A DNA stretch of 64,000 nt from a virus (IMGVR_UViG_3300018080_000002:93358-157357), one strand, 5' to 3'. Shown: positions 16,515-25,304, counted from the first letter of the stretch. The notes: a model not told the origin generated them from the letters alone. Numbers and translations are program-made.

Positions 16515-16778
16515 ATGCAGAAATGTACTGGAAAAGTGAAGTGGTTTAATACCGAAAAGGGTTTTGGATTCTTAGCCAGAGATGGCCATCCAGAGGACAT
16601 GGAGCCAAAGAAAGGTGTCTTTGTCCATTATGATGCCATTGAGAGGGTTGATGGTTTAGATAAGAAAACTTTGGTAAAGGACCAGATAGTAGAGTTTTTC
16701 GCTGTAACTTCGGAGAAAGGTCTTAAGGCGTTAAGGGTAAAATTTGTTGAGGTTGGCGATGACAGTGACGAATCATAA
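16515..16778 (+). CDS. cold-shock domain protein (CspA-like)
   Basis: 87 aa. TGKVKWFNTEKGFGFLARDG carries RNP1 (KGFGFL), and GVFVHYDAI carries RNP2; the final strand is KALRVKFVE. It is a single OB-fold RNA/ssDNA-binding domain of normal cold-shock protein length, with an 8-residue insertion before RNP2. It probably acts as an RNA chaperone during infection. The start follows AAGGGG by several bases. The end overlaps the amidase-like gene by 20 nt. Confidence 0.93.
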   Translation: MQKCTGKVKWFNTEKGFGFLARDGHPEDMEPKKGVFVHYDAIERVDGLDKKTLVKDQIVEFFAVTSEKGLKALRVKFVEVGDDSDES

Positions 16779-17469
16779 AATGCCTGAACTCCCTTTTCGG
16801 TCAACTCCGAATCATGGTGGAGAGATATCGCCGAGGATCATTGTGTTGAATTACACCCTTAGCAGGACGTTGATTAGTACGGTACGTTGGATGAGTACAT
16901 CTGAGAGTCAGGCATCAGCACATATCATCATCGGTCGTGATGGTAAGGCTATGCAGATGTTGCCGTTTAACATCAAGGCATGGCATTGTGGTTTTTCTGA
17001 ATTTAAGGGATTATCCAGATGTAATGATTTTTCGATAGGCGTTGAGTTGTGTAATTGGGGACCGCTTCAATACAAGCATGGCATGTATCAAACATGGGCA
17101 AAGACTACTGTTCATGATGACGATGTTGTCCAATTTGCTCATGACCTAGAGCCTGGTAAGCAGAAATTTTGGGAGCGATACAGGGAGGAACAGATAGCAT
17201 CCTGTATCAGCATTTGCAAAAAGATCTGCGAGCACTATCCGATTGAGGCGATTGTTGGTCATTCCGATATTGCTAGACCGTTGGGTAGGAGCCTTGGACC
17301 TGGACCAGCATTTGATATTAACAAGGTCAGGGAAGAGGTTGGCATTGGTTATTGTAAAGATACTGACGACTGTATCAAAAGCAGCAATTTTGAGTTATAT
17401 TTACTCAGGAATGAAATTGAGTCTGTTTTAAAAAAGGTCAATAGGTTTCTGGATAGGCGTAGCGATTGA
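16759..17469 (+). CDS. amidase_2-fold protein with altered zinc ligands
   Basis: 236 aa. The N-acetylmuramoyl-L-alanine amidase (AmpD/AmiD) pattern is clear: SAHIIIGRDGKAMQM, AWHCG, SIGVELCNWG, GHSDIAR and GPGPAFDI. The family binds zinc with His in the first strand (xVIHYT), His of GHSD and Asp of DPGP. Here the first is Asn (VLNYT, residue 31) and the last is Gly (LGPGP, residue 180); only His168 remains. It may be a peptidoglycan-binding pseudoenzyme or use a changed metal site. There is no signal peptide. Start at ATG 16759 overlaps the cold-shock gene. Confidence 0.8.
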   Translation: MTVTNHKMPELPFRSTPNHGGEISPRIIVLNYTLSRTLISTVRWMSTSESQASAHIIIGRDGKAMQMLPFNIKAWHCGFSEFKGLSRCNDFSIGVELCNWGPLQYKHGMYQTWAKTTVHDDDVVQFAHDLEPGKQKFWERYREEQIASCISICKKICEHYPIEAIVGHSDIARPLGRSLGPGPAFDINKVREEVGIGYCKDTDDCIKSSNFELYLLRNEIESVLKKVNRFLDRRSD

Positions 17470-17500
17470 AAGTCGCCATCGATTTCGTTCGGGGGATATC

Positions 17501-17731
17501 GTGAAGGAGTATTTTCTCAAATTTGATTGTCCTAATTTTGTGGATTCGGAGAAAGTTCTTCGAGCTATACAAGAGATTTTGGTTACGTACAAATGTAAGA
17601 TGACTCAATGTGGTGAATTTGAAACGTTAAAAGAGGTGATATTTAGACATAGCACAGGAGCGTGTAAGGGACGATCGGTTCCACCTAAATACACCAAAAA
17701 AGTATCGGACGATTTTAGTGTTAAAGGTTAA
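17501..17731 (+). CDS. small hypothetical protein (GTG start)
   Basis: 76 aa. GTG start preceded by GGGGG at about 17491-17495. Contains four Cys in a compact sequence (FDCPNF, YKCKMTQCGEF, ACKG), possibly metal-binding, and a basic tail. It overlaps the next gene by 14 nt. Function unknown. Confidence 0.5.
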   Translation: MKEYFLKFDCPNFVDSEKVLRAIQEILVTYKCKMTQCGEFETLKEVIFRHSTGACKGRSVPPKYTKKVSDDFSVKG

Positions 17732-18584
17732 ATTAAAGCCCAGGGATAAGCGCAGAATCGAGACCTATCTCAGAAAGATAGATAGGCGTGTGTCTGCTTT
17801 TTTTCGTGGGACTGCTACTCATGCAGGTCGTCTAGTAGCTCACCAGGTTAACCAGAAATTAGATCCTAGTCGAGATCCGCTGTCCAAGGAATACAGTGAC
17901 GGTGTTAGGACTCTCAGAGTTAAAGGTGCTGAGAGGATTCCAAAAGACGAGCTAGGATTGCCGAAGCCTCTGACGAGAGTAAGAGAGGAGCATTGGGCTG
18001 CTATTGCTGTTAGAGCTGAAGCACAAAAAGGTGACGATCTATTTAGGCAGTCGAAAAATATTATAATCAAAATCAAGCCACATAGGCGTAAGTTATTGAA
18101 AAATAGGATGTCTCATTTGATTCCATTGATTCGATATGGTCCTTGGACACCAGATACCATACCTTATATCCCAAAGCCATCTGAGGCTTTGGTTTTGTAT
18201 GTAAAGGTTCCGGTTATGGATCGAAAGTATTTTAGGGATCGAAACATTAAAGATATGCGAAAAGTAAGGTCTATGTTGGCTAGGGAAGGGATATCAACGA
18301 AAGATCCTTTAAAGAATCTCTCGAAGATATATGCCGTTGAAGAGATAGAATACTATGCTCTAAGACGGGAATTTGGTTTGTTAGCTGCTGAGAAACCTAT
18401 TTGGAAACCCTCGATCAAGTTTATGAAGAAAAAGGGTGCCGAATATCTAATCACTACTAACAAGCAGTTGTGGCGCACATTGTTTGATCCAAGTTACAAG
18501 GGGTATGGTATGTTAGGTCGTTTTACAGAGATCGATGCCGATCACGTAAAGTCGTTTCAGTCGTTTCAGGATAAAGTTCGATAA
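17718..18584 (+). CDS. putative tail-completion / minor tail protein
   Basis: 288 aa, basic. GTG start at 17718 within the previous gene's end. N-terminal helix KPRDKRRIETYLRKIDRRVS followed by GTATHAGRLVAHQVNQKL, then a beta-rich region. Layout resembles HK97-gp10-type tail-completion proteins that precede terminator and sheath genes, and its position is right for one; the similarity is general only. Confidence 0.5.
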   Translation: MLKVKLKPRDKRRIETYLRKIDRRVSAFFRGTATHAGRLVAHQVNQKLDPSRDPLSKEYSDGVRTLRVKGAERIPKDELGLPKPLTRVREEHWAAIAVRAEAQKGDDLFRQSKNIIIKIKPHRRKLLKNRMSHLIPLIRYGPWTPDTIPYIPKPSEALVLYVKVPVMDRKYFRDRNIKDMRKVRSMLAREGISTKDPLKNLSKIYAVEEIEYYALRREFGLLAAEKPIWKPSIKFMKKKGAEYLITTNKQLWRTLFDPSYKGYGMLGRFTEIDADHVKSFQSFQDKVR

Positions 18585-18599
18585 TGGAGGAGTTTGGAT

Positions 18600-18920
18600 A
18601 TGGCAAGAAAATTTTTGTCTGAATCCGAGATTGAAACTCCGATGGATTACAGCACTCAGACACCTCTCAGTCAGCCTGATGAGCAACATGATCTTGTTGA
18701 TGAGGCGATATGGGGTGTGATGGACGAGGTGATAGCCTTTGGACATTCGGAGTCTGCTGCTGAAAAAAGGGTTCGTGATGCTATTGACAAACTGGTAAAG
18801 GATGAAGTTGTATCCGAGACGCCAGAGTATGACGAGCCAGATGGGGTTAAATCTGCATGGATTTCAAATTCTTTGCCGAGGGTGAAGAACTATCTACGAA
18901 TGAAGGGAGATATCCTATAA
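18600..18920 (+). CDS. small hypothetical tail-region protein
   Basis: 106 aa, acidic and helical. ATG 18600 has GGAGG about 9 nt upstream. No recognised motif. The stop directly abuts the next start. Located between tail-completion candidates and the sheath. Confidence 0.55.
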   Translation: MARKFLSESEIETPMDYSTQTPLSQPDEQHDLVDEAIWGVMDEVIAFGHSESAAEKRVRDAIDKLVKDEVVSETPEYDEPDGVKSAWISNSLPRVKNYLRMKGDIL

Positions 18921-19634
18921 ATGTCTGGTGCAGGATACGATTTTAGCCGTAGAACTGGAGAGGTTTTCATAAGAAACTTCGACAGGGGTGTTGTCGAAAC
19001 GATGGGGGGTTATATTGACAATCCATCTAGTTTTGGTATCGATATGGTTAAGATGCTCGGAGGGGATAAGAAAAATTATTTTATCGATGTCCCTGATGCG
19101 AGTGAAGATCCTATACCTGTTATTTTCGGGAATCCCGAAGCAATCAAAGAAAGACAGATTTATCCTAGTTTCTTAGTAATAAGGGGTGATCCTGCTCCAG
19201 CTTTAAACCGATGGCATTCTGTTGGCCAAAAGGAATACAGGATACCTGGACCAAATGCGGTAGTTGAATACTCTGCTGAGTATGGTGTCAGTGGCTATTC
19301 TGAATATGAGGAAACTGTTCAGAATTGGCCTTATGACATACCGTATCAAATCCAAGTATACGCTCGTTTAGAGAACGAAGTTATTCCAATGCTTAAAAAG
19401 GTGTTGAGGACATATAAGCCTTATTGTAGAATAATTTTACAGGATTCACTTGAAGAAACAAGGACTTACACTGCATTTCAACAGTCAGTTAATGATATTA
19501 GTGAGTTGGTTGATATAGCTGATAGGGTCAAAGCTTATTCCGTCGAACTTATGGTTGAGGGTGAGCTTACGTTAAGTGATCCTGTTGTTAAGCCGAGTGT
19601 TACAGACATTAGGCATACAGTTCATAGGCGTTAG
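18921..19634 (+). CDS. putative tail terminator protein
   Basis: 237 aa. The second half, DIPYQIQVYARLENEVIPML, then a beta hairpin and VDIADRVKAYSVELMVEGEL, is like the alpha/beta tail-terminator proteins (T4 gp3/gp15, lambda gpU class) that cap the tube. The N-terminal 80 residues are extra. Immediately upstream of the sheath gene, the usual place. Pattern-based, not proven. Confidence 0.5.
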   Translation: MSGAGYDFSRRTGEVFIRNFDRGVVETMGGYIDNPSSFGIDMVKMLGGDKKNYFIDVPDASEDPIPVIFGNPEAIKERQIYPSFLVIRGDPAPALNRWHSVGQKEYRIPGPNAVVEYSAEYGVSGYSEYEETVQNWPYDIPYQIQVYARLENEVIPMLKKVLRTYKPYCRIILQDSLEETRTYTAFQQSVNDISELVDIADRVKAYSVELMVEGELTLSDPVVKPSVTDIRHTVHRR

Positions 19635-19655
19635 ATTTTTTGGGAGGATGAAAAA

Positions 19656-21443
19656 ATGCCAGAATTTTTAAGCCCAGGTGTATATATCGAAGAAAGACCT
19701 TCCGGGGTTACTCCGATTACTGGTGTTTCTACCTCTAATTTCGCAGGAGTCGGTTACACAGAAAGGGGACCGTCTAATACTGCTACTTTGGTAACAAGTT
19801 TGGAGCAATATCTTCAGACTTTTGGTGGATACACGAAGTATAGTGATTTAGCGTTGGCGATGACTGCGTTCTTTAACAATGGTGGTTTAAGGGCTTACAT
19901 TGTGAGAGTGGTAGCATCGGATGCGGTTACGGCTTGGAAAAACCTTGCCTCTCTATGGAAGTTTTCAGCTTCATCTGAGGGTGCGTGGGGAAATTTACTC
20001 CGAGTTCGTATCCAGGGTAATGAAAACTATTATGACGCTGATACGGCGACATATAGTCGTTTTGACGTTTTTGTCGATGAAGAAAGTGCTGATGGCGAGG
20101 GAGATTTCTCTACTCAAGAGCAGTATGAAGGTTTGATTTTAGATGATTCTGAAGACAAGGATTACATCGTTTCAGTTCTTAATGATCAGTCTGCCTTAGT
20201 TGTTGCAGAGGATCTAGGGAATGGCGGTATTCCGACCGATCTTCAATCCACCCAATATACGGATGTTGCTTTGGGTACTGGTGATAACATTGAACAGAGT
20301 TTCAGTGCTAGTGTCTCCGGTATGGTTGAAGTAGCTGAAGATACGTTTATCGTAAAAGTTGATAGTTCTCAGGTTGCCGCTGACGATGGTGACGGTGTTA
20401 TTAGCGGTACTGGCGTAAGCGGAACGATTGATTATGAGACTGGCGATATCACTCTGTACTTTACCACACCTCCTGGTAGTGGTGCTGCGATCACTGCTGA
20501 CTTTTACAAGCGTGGTGATGATGCGGTTAATACAGAGCTTGAGAATGGAAGCGATGGAGATCCTACATCTATCGGTCGAAGTGAGATCAGTGATCCTGGT
20601 CTTTCTGACGATAAGCATGGGATCTATGCGATGGATGACGTTGAAGAAATGTTTTCTCTTGCCGTTCCAGATTTCTCAGATGATGAGCTGATTTCTCTTG
20701 ATTTGATTTCGTATGCTGAATTGAGGAAATATGCTTTTGCTATTCTTGATGTCCCTGCTGGTTACACTCCACAAAAGGCATTGAAGTACAAGCGTACTAC
20801 GCTTGGAAGTCTGAGCAACTATGCTTCGATCTACTATCCTAAGATCACGATTGCTGATCCTTTGAAGGATAATAGGCCGAGAAATATCAGTTGTGTAGGT
20901 CACGTTGCTGGTGTATTTGCTCGAACGGATACTCAGCAAACTGTCGGTAAAGCTCCTGCTGGCGTCAATGACGGTCGGTTAAATTTTGCTCTTGGTCTTG
21001 AAAGGGAACTTTCGAGAGGTGAGATGGATTTAATTTATCCTGCAAACGTTAACCCGCTGTATGTCAGTACAGCTACAGGGAGAGTTGTTTGGGGTGCTAG
21101 AACGCTGCAAGTAGTAGGGGATTTCACTCAGATCAACGCACGACGATTGTTCCAATTCTTAGAACTGAGCGTTTTCAACCAGACACATGATGTCGTGTTT
21201 GAGAACGTTGGTGCTGAGTTATGGTCACGTATCAAGATGAGAGTTGATGGCTTTTTCTTTGCTTTATTCCAAGACGGATATTTCAAAGGTGATAGCCCAG
21301 ATCAAGCTTATCGGATTGTGGTTGATCAAAGTAATAACCCACCCGCTATTCAGGCGCAGAGAATGGTAATTGTTGATTATTATGTGGCAGTTAATGAGCC
21401 TGGAGAATTTTTGAGGCATCGTTTTCAAAGACGCTTCGACTGA
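19656..21443 (+). CDS. tail sheath protein
   Basis: 595 aa. The N-terminus FLSPGVYIEERPSGVTPITG and NFAGVGYTERGP are hallmark sheath sequences. The C-terminal domain (RRLFQFLELSVF, FVLF-type helix, QDGYFKGDSPDQAYRIVVD, VVNEP-like strand, FRHRF-like end) is the conserved contractile core. The middle, residues about 110-320, is an inserted variable domain exposed on the outside, with two VSG tripeptides. It forms the contractile layer around the tube encoded downstream. Good Shine-Dalgarno (GGGAGG). High confidence. Confidence 0.97.
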   Translation: MPEFLSPGVYIEERPSGVTPITGVSTSNFAGVGYTERGPSNTATLVTSLEQYLQTFGGYTKYSDLALAMTAFFNNGGLRAYIVRVVASDAVTAWKNLASLWKFSASSEGAWGNLLRVRIQGNENYYDADTATYSRFDVFVDEESADGEGDFSTQEQYEGLILDDSEDKDYIVSVLNDQSALVVAEDLGNGGIPTDLQSTQYTDVALGTGDNIEQSFSASVSGMVEVAEDTFIVKVDSSQVAADDGDGVISGTGVSGTIDYETGDITLYFTTPPGSGAAITADFYKRGDDAVNTELENGSDGDPTSIGRSEISDPGLSDDKHGIYAMDDVEEMFSLAVPDFSDDELISLDLISYAELRKYAFAILDVPAGYTPQKALKYKRTTLGSLSNYASIYYPKITIADPLKDNRPRNISCVGHVAGVFARTDTQQTVGKAPAGVNDGRLNFALGLERELSRGEMDLIYPANVNPLYVSTATGRVVWGARTLQVVGDFTQINARRLFQFLELSVFNQTHDVVFENVGAELWSRIKMRVDGFFFALFQDGYFKGDSPDQAYRIVVDQSNNPPAIQAQRMVIVDYYVAVNEPGEFLRHRFQRRFD

Positions 21444-21531
21444 TCTGTGGTCTTTTACCGATTGTAACGGAGATTTAATTATGCTACTCTTTAACCAAGT
21501 AAATTTTGTACTTACGTTATGGAGTAGCCGT

Positions 21532-22500
21532 ATGAACAATAAGTATTTTTTTGACGAGTCCGAATTGGAAAAAATGGTTGAGGGATATAATTCTGGTATG
21601 TCTCCTGGTGAGATAGGTAAGGCTTTTGGTGTGTCTAGGCAAGTAATACATCATTGGTTGAAAAAACGTGGTGTTGAGATCAAGCCTAGATCCCCGTATG
21701 GAGTTCTTACGACCAAGAAAGATGTGTCTCAATGGAAGAGATGGTATCTGGATGATGGTATGAGTGTACGACAGATAGCTAAGAAAGCTGGAGTTGTTAG
21801 CTCTACTGTTGTCAAGCATTTGAACAAAGCTGGTATTCAGATGAGGACAATTTCTGAGGGTAAAACCAAGGTTACTGATGATGATCGAAAAAAGATCATT
21901 GATGATTATGAGCTTGGTTTGAACATGGAGGATTGTGCTAGGAATGTTGGTTTTTCGATGGATACTGTCAAAAGAGTTTTGTATGAGTCTGGTATTGAGA
22001 CGAAACGGGGTCGTATGATCAAGTTTAGACGCAAAGAGCAGCAGGAAAAGATTCGTGATCTTTATAACAAAGGTTGGAGTCTTTCTGCTCTTGAGCGGGA
22101 ATTAGATACCAGTAGGGATAGCATCAAAGCTGTTTTGAGGATTTATGGGATTTCGATAAAATCCTATGGAGAGCTGAATGGTTTTGATTTTGAGGATCGG
22201 AAAGGCAGAAAATACTTCATGAGGAGTGGTTGGGAGATGTCTTATGCGAGATATCTCGATAAACTAGGTCTCGATTGGGATTACGAATTAGAGTCCTTTG
22301 ATATTGGGGAAGGTCGAAAATATACGCCTGATTTTTGGGTGTATAAGAAAGATGGTTCATTAGGTTACATAGTAGAAATCAAAGGGTGGTACACCGAGAA
22401 AGCTAAGAGACGAGTGAAACTTTTCAAAGAAAATTTTCCTAAGTTAAATTTTAAGCTTTTGCAGGAGAAAAATTTGCAAGTTCTAGGTGTTCTGACTTAA
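21532..22500 (+). CDS. free-standing homing-type endonuclease (HTH repeats + PD-(D/E)XK)
   Basis: 322 aa. Three or four helix-turn-helix repeats (GKAFGVSRQVIHHWLKKRGV, RQIAKKAGVVSSTVVKHLNK, CARNVGFSMDTVKRVL, SLSALERELDTSRDSIKAVL) are followed by a nuclease-like domain: SGWEMSYARYLDKLGLDWDY, YTPDFWV and YIVEIKGW, which give the PD...ExK signature. It splits the sheath and tube genes, the usual position of a mobile endonuclease invading a conserved late operon. ATG 21532 preferred for GGAG upstream; a longer start at 21481 adds an unlikely hydrophobic stretch. The target is probably the intron-less homologous site in related phages. Confidence 0.8.
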   Translation: MNNKYFFDESELEKMVEGYNSGMSPGEIGKAFGVSRQVIHHWLKKRGVEIKPRSPYGVLTTKKDVSQWKRWYLDDGMSVRQIAKKAGVVSSTVVKHLNKAGIQMRTISEGKTKVTDDDRKKIIDDYELGLNMEDCARNVGFSMDTVKRVLYESGIETKRGRMIKFRRKEQQEKIRDLYNKGWSLSALERELDTSRDSIKAVLRIYGISIKSYGELNGFDFEDRKGRKYFMRSGWEMSYARYLDKLGLDWDYELESFDIGEGRKYTPDFWVYKKDGSLGYIVEIKGWYTEKAKRRVKLFKENFPKLNFKLLQEKNLQVLGVLT

Positions 22501-22515
22501 GGAGGGTTATTAAAA

Positions 22516-22998
22516 ATGGCTAGAGCACAATCAAGTGATTATTATCACGTCATGAAATTTCATGTTGTTGATAATCAAGATAGGCTTAATAGGTTAGCTG
22601 GTTTTACCAGCGTGACGGTTCCCGAATACACTCTTGAGGCTGTAGAGTACAAAGAGGGTATTTGGACGTATCGAAGAAAATATCCTGGGGATGTGACTGT
22701 TAGTGATATCACTCTGACGAGGGGTGTTGCTCGACAGGCGACCTATTTCTATGACTGGATAAAAGAGGCCATAGAGGGTAATCCGTACAGGGTTGACTTT
22801 GTTATTTATCAGTATCACAGAGAGGATGTTCAAGGCATGACATCTTATCTTGATGCAACGCCATCGAGACGGATTGAATGTTTTGAAGCTTTTCCGATCA
22901 GGGTTAAGCCTGGAGCGGATTTTGATTCTCAGACTGGCGATGTCAGTGTTGAGGAGATGGATCTGGCAATTGAGCGGTTTAACATTGTAGCTGAGTAA
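22516..22998 (+). CDS. tail tube protein, gp19-like (copy 1)
   Basis: 160 aa. The T4 gp19 fold pattern is visible: VMKFHVVD, GFTSVTVPEYTLEAVEYKEG, DVTVSDITLTRG, then ECFEAFPIRVKPGADFDSQT and EEMDLAIERF. Tube proteins form the hexameric inner tube. Strong Shine-Dalgarno (AAGGAGGG). A second, diverged copy follows at once. Confidence 0.9.
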   Translation: MARAQSSDYYHVMKFHVVDNQDRLNRLAGFTSVTVPEYTLEAVEYKEGIWTYRRKYPGDVTVSDITLTRGVARQATYFYDWIKEAIEGNPYRVDFVIYQYHREDVQGMTSYLDATPSRRIECFEAFPIRVKPGADFDSQTGDVSVEEMDLAIERFNIVAE

Positions 22999-23009
22999 TT
23001 GGAAAAGCT

Positions 23010-23558
23010 ATGGCTAGAGATCAGATTACTGACTTTCTGTTGTCTAATCGGTTTCATTTACTGGATGTATCTTTGACGATACCTCCAGTATTGATTCCTA
23101 TATGGGGTTTTACGAGTATCAGTGCTCCAGAGATGACTGTTTCTTATCGAGAGATAAAAGAGGGTAACTACGAGTTTCCCCGAAAGGTTGTCGAGCGAGC
23201 GTCTGTATCTGTTCTAACCCTAGAGAACGGAAGTCAGATCTTCAATTCCGGTTTTTGGGACTGGATTAGTAAGATGCCGGAAGGTAATTACGAGAAAAAA
23301 GATTTATTGTTGATGCACCTGACTGGTATTAACCCGACAGATTCAGATAGTGTTGGGATAGATATTGGTGGTTTTGGTGTGGCTACAGGGGAATTTGCAT
23401 TTAGGGTTCCAGGTAAGGCATGGCTGTTAAAAAATTGTGCAGCGGCTAGGTACAAGGCGGGTTCAGACTTTAGTTCTATGGGTGGTTCAGAGGTTAGCAT
23501 CCAGCAATTAGATTTAGAGTATGAGGAGTTTCTTGAGTTTAACGTAGGTATTGGTTGA
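23010..23558 (+). CDS. tail tube protein, gp19-like (copy 2)
   Basis: 182 aa. Same order of motifs as the gene before: RFHLLDV, GFTSISAPEMTVSYREIKEG, ASVSVLTLENG, AARYKAGSDFSSMGG and QQLDLEYEEF. It has an insertion near residues 105-130. Two gp19-type proteins in tandem are seen in many large myoviruses; one may form the tube and the other the tube tip or initiator. Which is the main tube protein is not clear. Confidence 0.88.
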   Translation: MARDQITDFLLSNRFHLLDVSLTIPPVLIPIWGFTSISAPEMTVSYREIKEGNYEFPRKVVERASVSVLTLENGSQIFNSGFWDWISKMPEGNYEKKDLLLMHLTGINPTDSDSVGIDIGGFGVATGEFAFRVPGKAWLLKNCAAARYKAGSDFSSMGGSEVSIQQLDLEYEEFLEFNVGIG

Positions 23559-23566
23559 GGTGTATT

Positions 23567-24025
23567 ATGAGAAACGAAAGCGATTTCGCATCTAAGACAA
23601 AATCGATGGATAATGTTCTTACATTTGCGAAGGTGATGTCCAAGAGTTATAAACAATTGACCGAGGAAGAGTTTGATACGGTCGATGAGCAGTTAGAAAA
23701 AGTCAAGATAGCATTCGAGTCGGAGCTGTCTTTATTCATATTTGAGCTATTAAAAGATTATTCGCATAAGTTCAATTGGAGCTTTGCGTCTCCGAATAGC
23801 GAGTTATTTGGTCAAAGCTGGCAGTCTCTACAGGATAGATATCAGCTCATGGGTGATGCTGATAAAATCGATCTGTATAAAAAGATCGGCATGTATATGA
23901 TCAAAGTATTTTTAGAGTTGTTTCCGAATGCAGGAGAGCAGGCAGCGGTAGAGATGGCTATGGTCTTTAAGGATCTTATGGTCGAAAGGCTGAGGGAAAA
24001 ATCTGTTCAAGCAAGGAAAGTATAA
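23567..24025 (+). CDS. hypothetical helical protein after tube genes
   Basis: 152 aa, all-helical and acidic-to-neutral (EEEFDTVDEQLEKVKIAF, AVEMAMVFKDLMVERL). ATG 23567 preferred. Its position just after the tube suits a tail chaperone or tube-associated factor, but no signature is visible. The 14-bp repeat lies in its first codons. The stop overlaps the next start (TAATG). Confidence 0.6.
   Translation: MRNESDFASKTKSMDNVLTFAKVMSKSYKQLTEEEFDTVDEQLEKVKIAFESELSLFIFELLKDYSHKFNWSFASPNSELFGQSWQSLQDRYQLMGDADKIDLYKKIGMYMIKVFLELFPNAGEQAAVEMAMVFKDLMVERLREKSVQARKV
23575..23588 (+). repeat. 14-bp hairpin repeat, copy 3
   Basis: CGAAAGCGATTTCG in codons 3-8 of the 23567 gene, read as part of N-E-S-D-F, only 8 nt after its start codon. 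Confidence 0.8.
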
Positions 24026-24294
24026 TGAATCTTAAAAAACTAAATCGAACCCTCGAAGATATTGAGATGATTTTGAATGAGAATGCGTATATGACTAAGG
24101 TTCATGATGAATATGTAAAATTAAATAAGAAGATTCATGAGCATCTTATTAGGCAAGGCAAATTAGACCGTCAGTTGGACAAGATCAAGAAATTAGCAAA
24201 AAAATATGGGATATTTGAGTTATACATAAATGGTCAGACAATACAGATTCAAGAGATAAAAATAGAGGATATTTTTAAGAATATGGGGCATTAG
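24025..24294 (+). CDS. MNLKKLN-leader protein 1, coiled-coil body
   Basis: 89 aa. The leader MNLKKLNRTLEDIEMILNEN ends I-L-N-E. The body is a coiled coil with RQGKLDRQLDKIKKLAKKYG and the end ELYINGQTIQIQEIKIEDIF, paralogous to the bodies at 24299 and 3009. First of eight proteins sharing this leader. Its leader DNA is identical over 26 bp to that of 24573, a sign of recent duplication or conversion. Function unknown. Confidence 0.72.
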   Translation: MNLKKLNRTLEDIEMILNENAYMTKVHDEYVKLNKKIHEHLIRQGKLDRQLDKIKKLAKKYGIFELYINGQTIQIQEIKIEDIFKNMGH

Positions 24295-24298
24295 TGAT

Positions 24299-24562
24299 AT
24301 GAATCTCAAAAAGCTTAATGAACAGATGGAAGAGAGCATTTCGATATTAGAGGATAAGACCGAGGAGATGAAAAAAAAGTTGGCTGTTAGGTACGGCAAA
24401 CTTCAGATGAAGGTCAATAGACTTACTGATATGGAATGGAAATGTGGCGAGGAATTGGAAAAGATAAAGAAAATAGCTGAAAGATATAAGATAAGTGAGA
24501 TTGAAGTTGATGGAGGGACTATTGATTTATCTGATGTTTATCTAGGTGATATGAAAGCTTAA
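24299..24562 (+). CDS. MNLKKLN-leader protein 2, coiled-coil body
   Basis: 87 aa. Leader MNLKKLNEQMEESISILEDK; body a coiled coil (ECGEELEKIKKIAERYK-like) with ISEIEVDGGTIDLSDVYLGD at the end, matching the neighbour at 24025 and the gene at 3009. Adjacent tandem paralogues suggest local duplication. Function unknown. Confidence 0.72.
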   Translation: MNLKKLNEQMEESISILEDKTEEMKKKLAVRYGKLQMKVNRLTDMEWKCGEELEKIKKIAERYKISEIEVDGGTIDLSDVYLGDMKA

Positions 24563-24572
24563 GGTGGTAACA

Positions 24573-25304
24573 ATGGATCTCAAAAAACTAAATCGAACCC
24601 TCGAAGAGAGCATTCGGATTTTAGAGGAAGATAAGGTTCATACCATAATGTTAGAGGCTAAGTCTAAGGTGAATGAGTCGATTATACCGAATATCCAGAA
24701 ATGGGTTGATGCTGAACCAAGAAATACCATTGGTGATATCTCGTTTGAGATGGTCGAGGGTCATATTATTATCCCTAAAGATATCGTTACTCAGGAAGTG
24801 GTTGATCGGTATACGTATGAAGATAAGTGGGAAGTTGGTGAAGAGATCAGAGAATGGTTTTGGATGAGCTATGAGGAAAAGGGTAGTAAAGATATCCCTA
24901 AAGGTCACTGGGTTGCTTTAATGTTTGATGCTAGTATTATGGGAAAACCAGCGAAAGATATCAAGACTGCTTTGAATAATTTTATCAAAGAGGAGCGGGA
25001 TTGGTTCAAGAGTATAGGTGTTAAAGTAAAAACAAAGGTTAAGCTCACAAAAGCAACTGGTTCAGAGGCAGAACATACAAATGATAGTATTGGTTGGGAA
25101 TATTTATACACGGAATTTGATTTGACTGATAGTCATATGAGCCTTTTAGGCAAGATAAAAGATTCTGACGAGTCTTATAAGCCGGATAGCTATGATACGA
25201 AGTATTATATCCCCAAGATGGAAAAAAATGGCTTAGTGGTTTCTCAAGGTGGTGGTTATGTGATTACACCGAAAGGCGAAAAACTTTTGGCTAAGGGTTG
25301 GTAA
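24573..25304 (+). CDS. MNLKKLN-leader protein 3 (243 aa body-rich form)
   Basis: 243 aa. Leader MDLKKLNRTLEESIRILEED. The body is alpha/beta with aromatic acidic parts (DKWEVGEEIREWFWMSYEE) and a C-terminal winged-helix-like end (KMEKNGLVVSQGGGYVITPK followed by GEKLLAKGW). That end looks like a small DNA-binding or regulatory wing; not confirmed. ATG 24573 preferred over the upstream GTG. Overlaps the next start (TAATG). Confidence 0.7.
   Translation: MDLKKLNRTLEESIRILEEDKVHTIMLEAKSKVNESIIPNIQKWVDAEPRNTIGDISFEMVEGHIIIPKDIVTQEVVDRYTYEDKWEVGEEIREWFWMSYEEKGSKDIPKGHWVALMFDASIMGKPAKDIKTALNNFIKEERDWFKSIGVKVKTKVKLTKATGSEAEHTNDSIGWEYLYTEFDLTDSHMSLLGKIKDSDESYKPDSYDTKYYIPKMEKNGLVVSQGGGYVITPKGEKLLAKGW

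Noticed and set aside
21481-21531. Longer start for the homing-type endonuclease
   Set aside because: The extra 17 residues are hydrophobic and follow a weak ribosome site; ATG 21532 has GGAG at a better distance.
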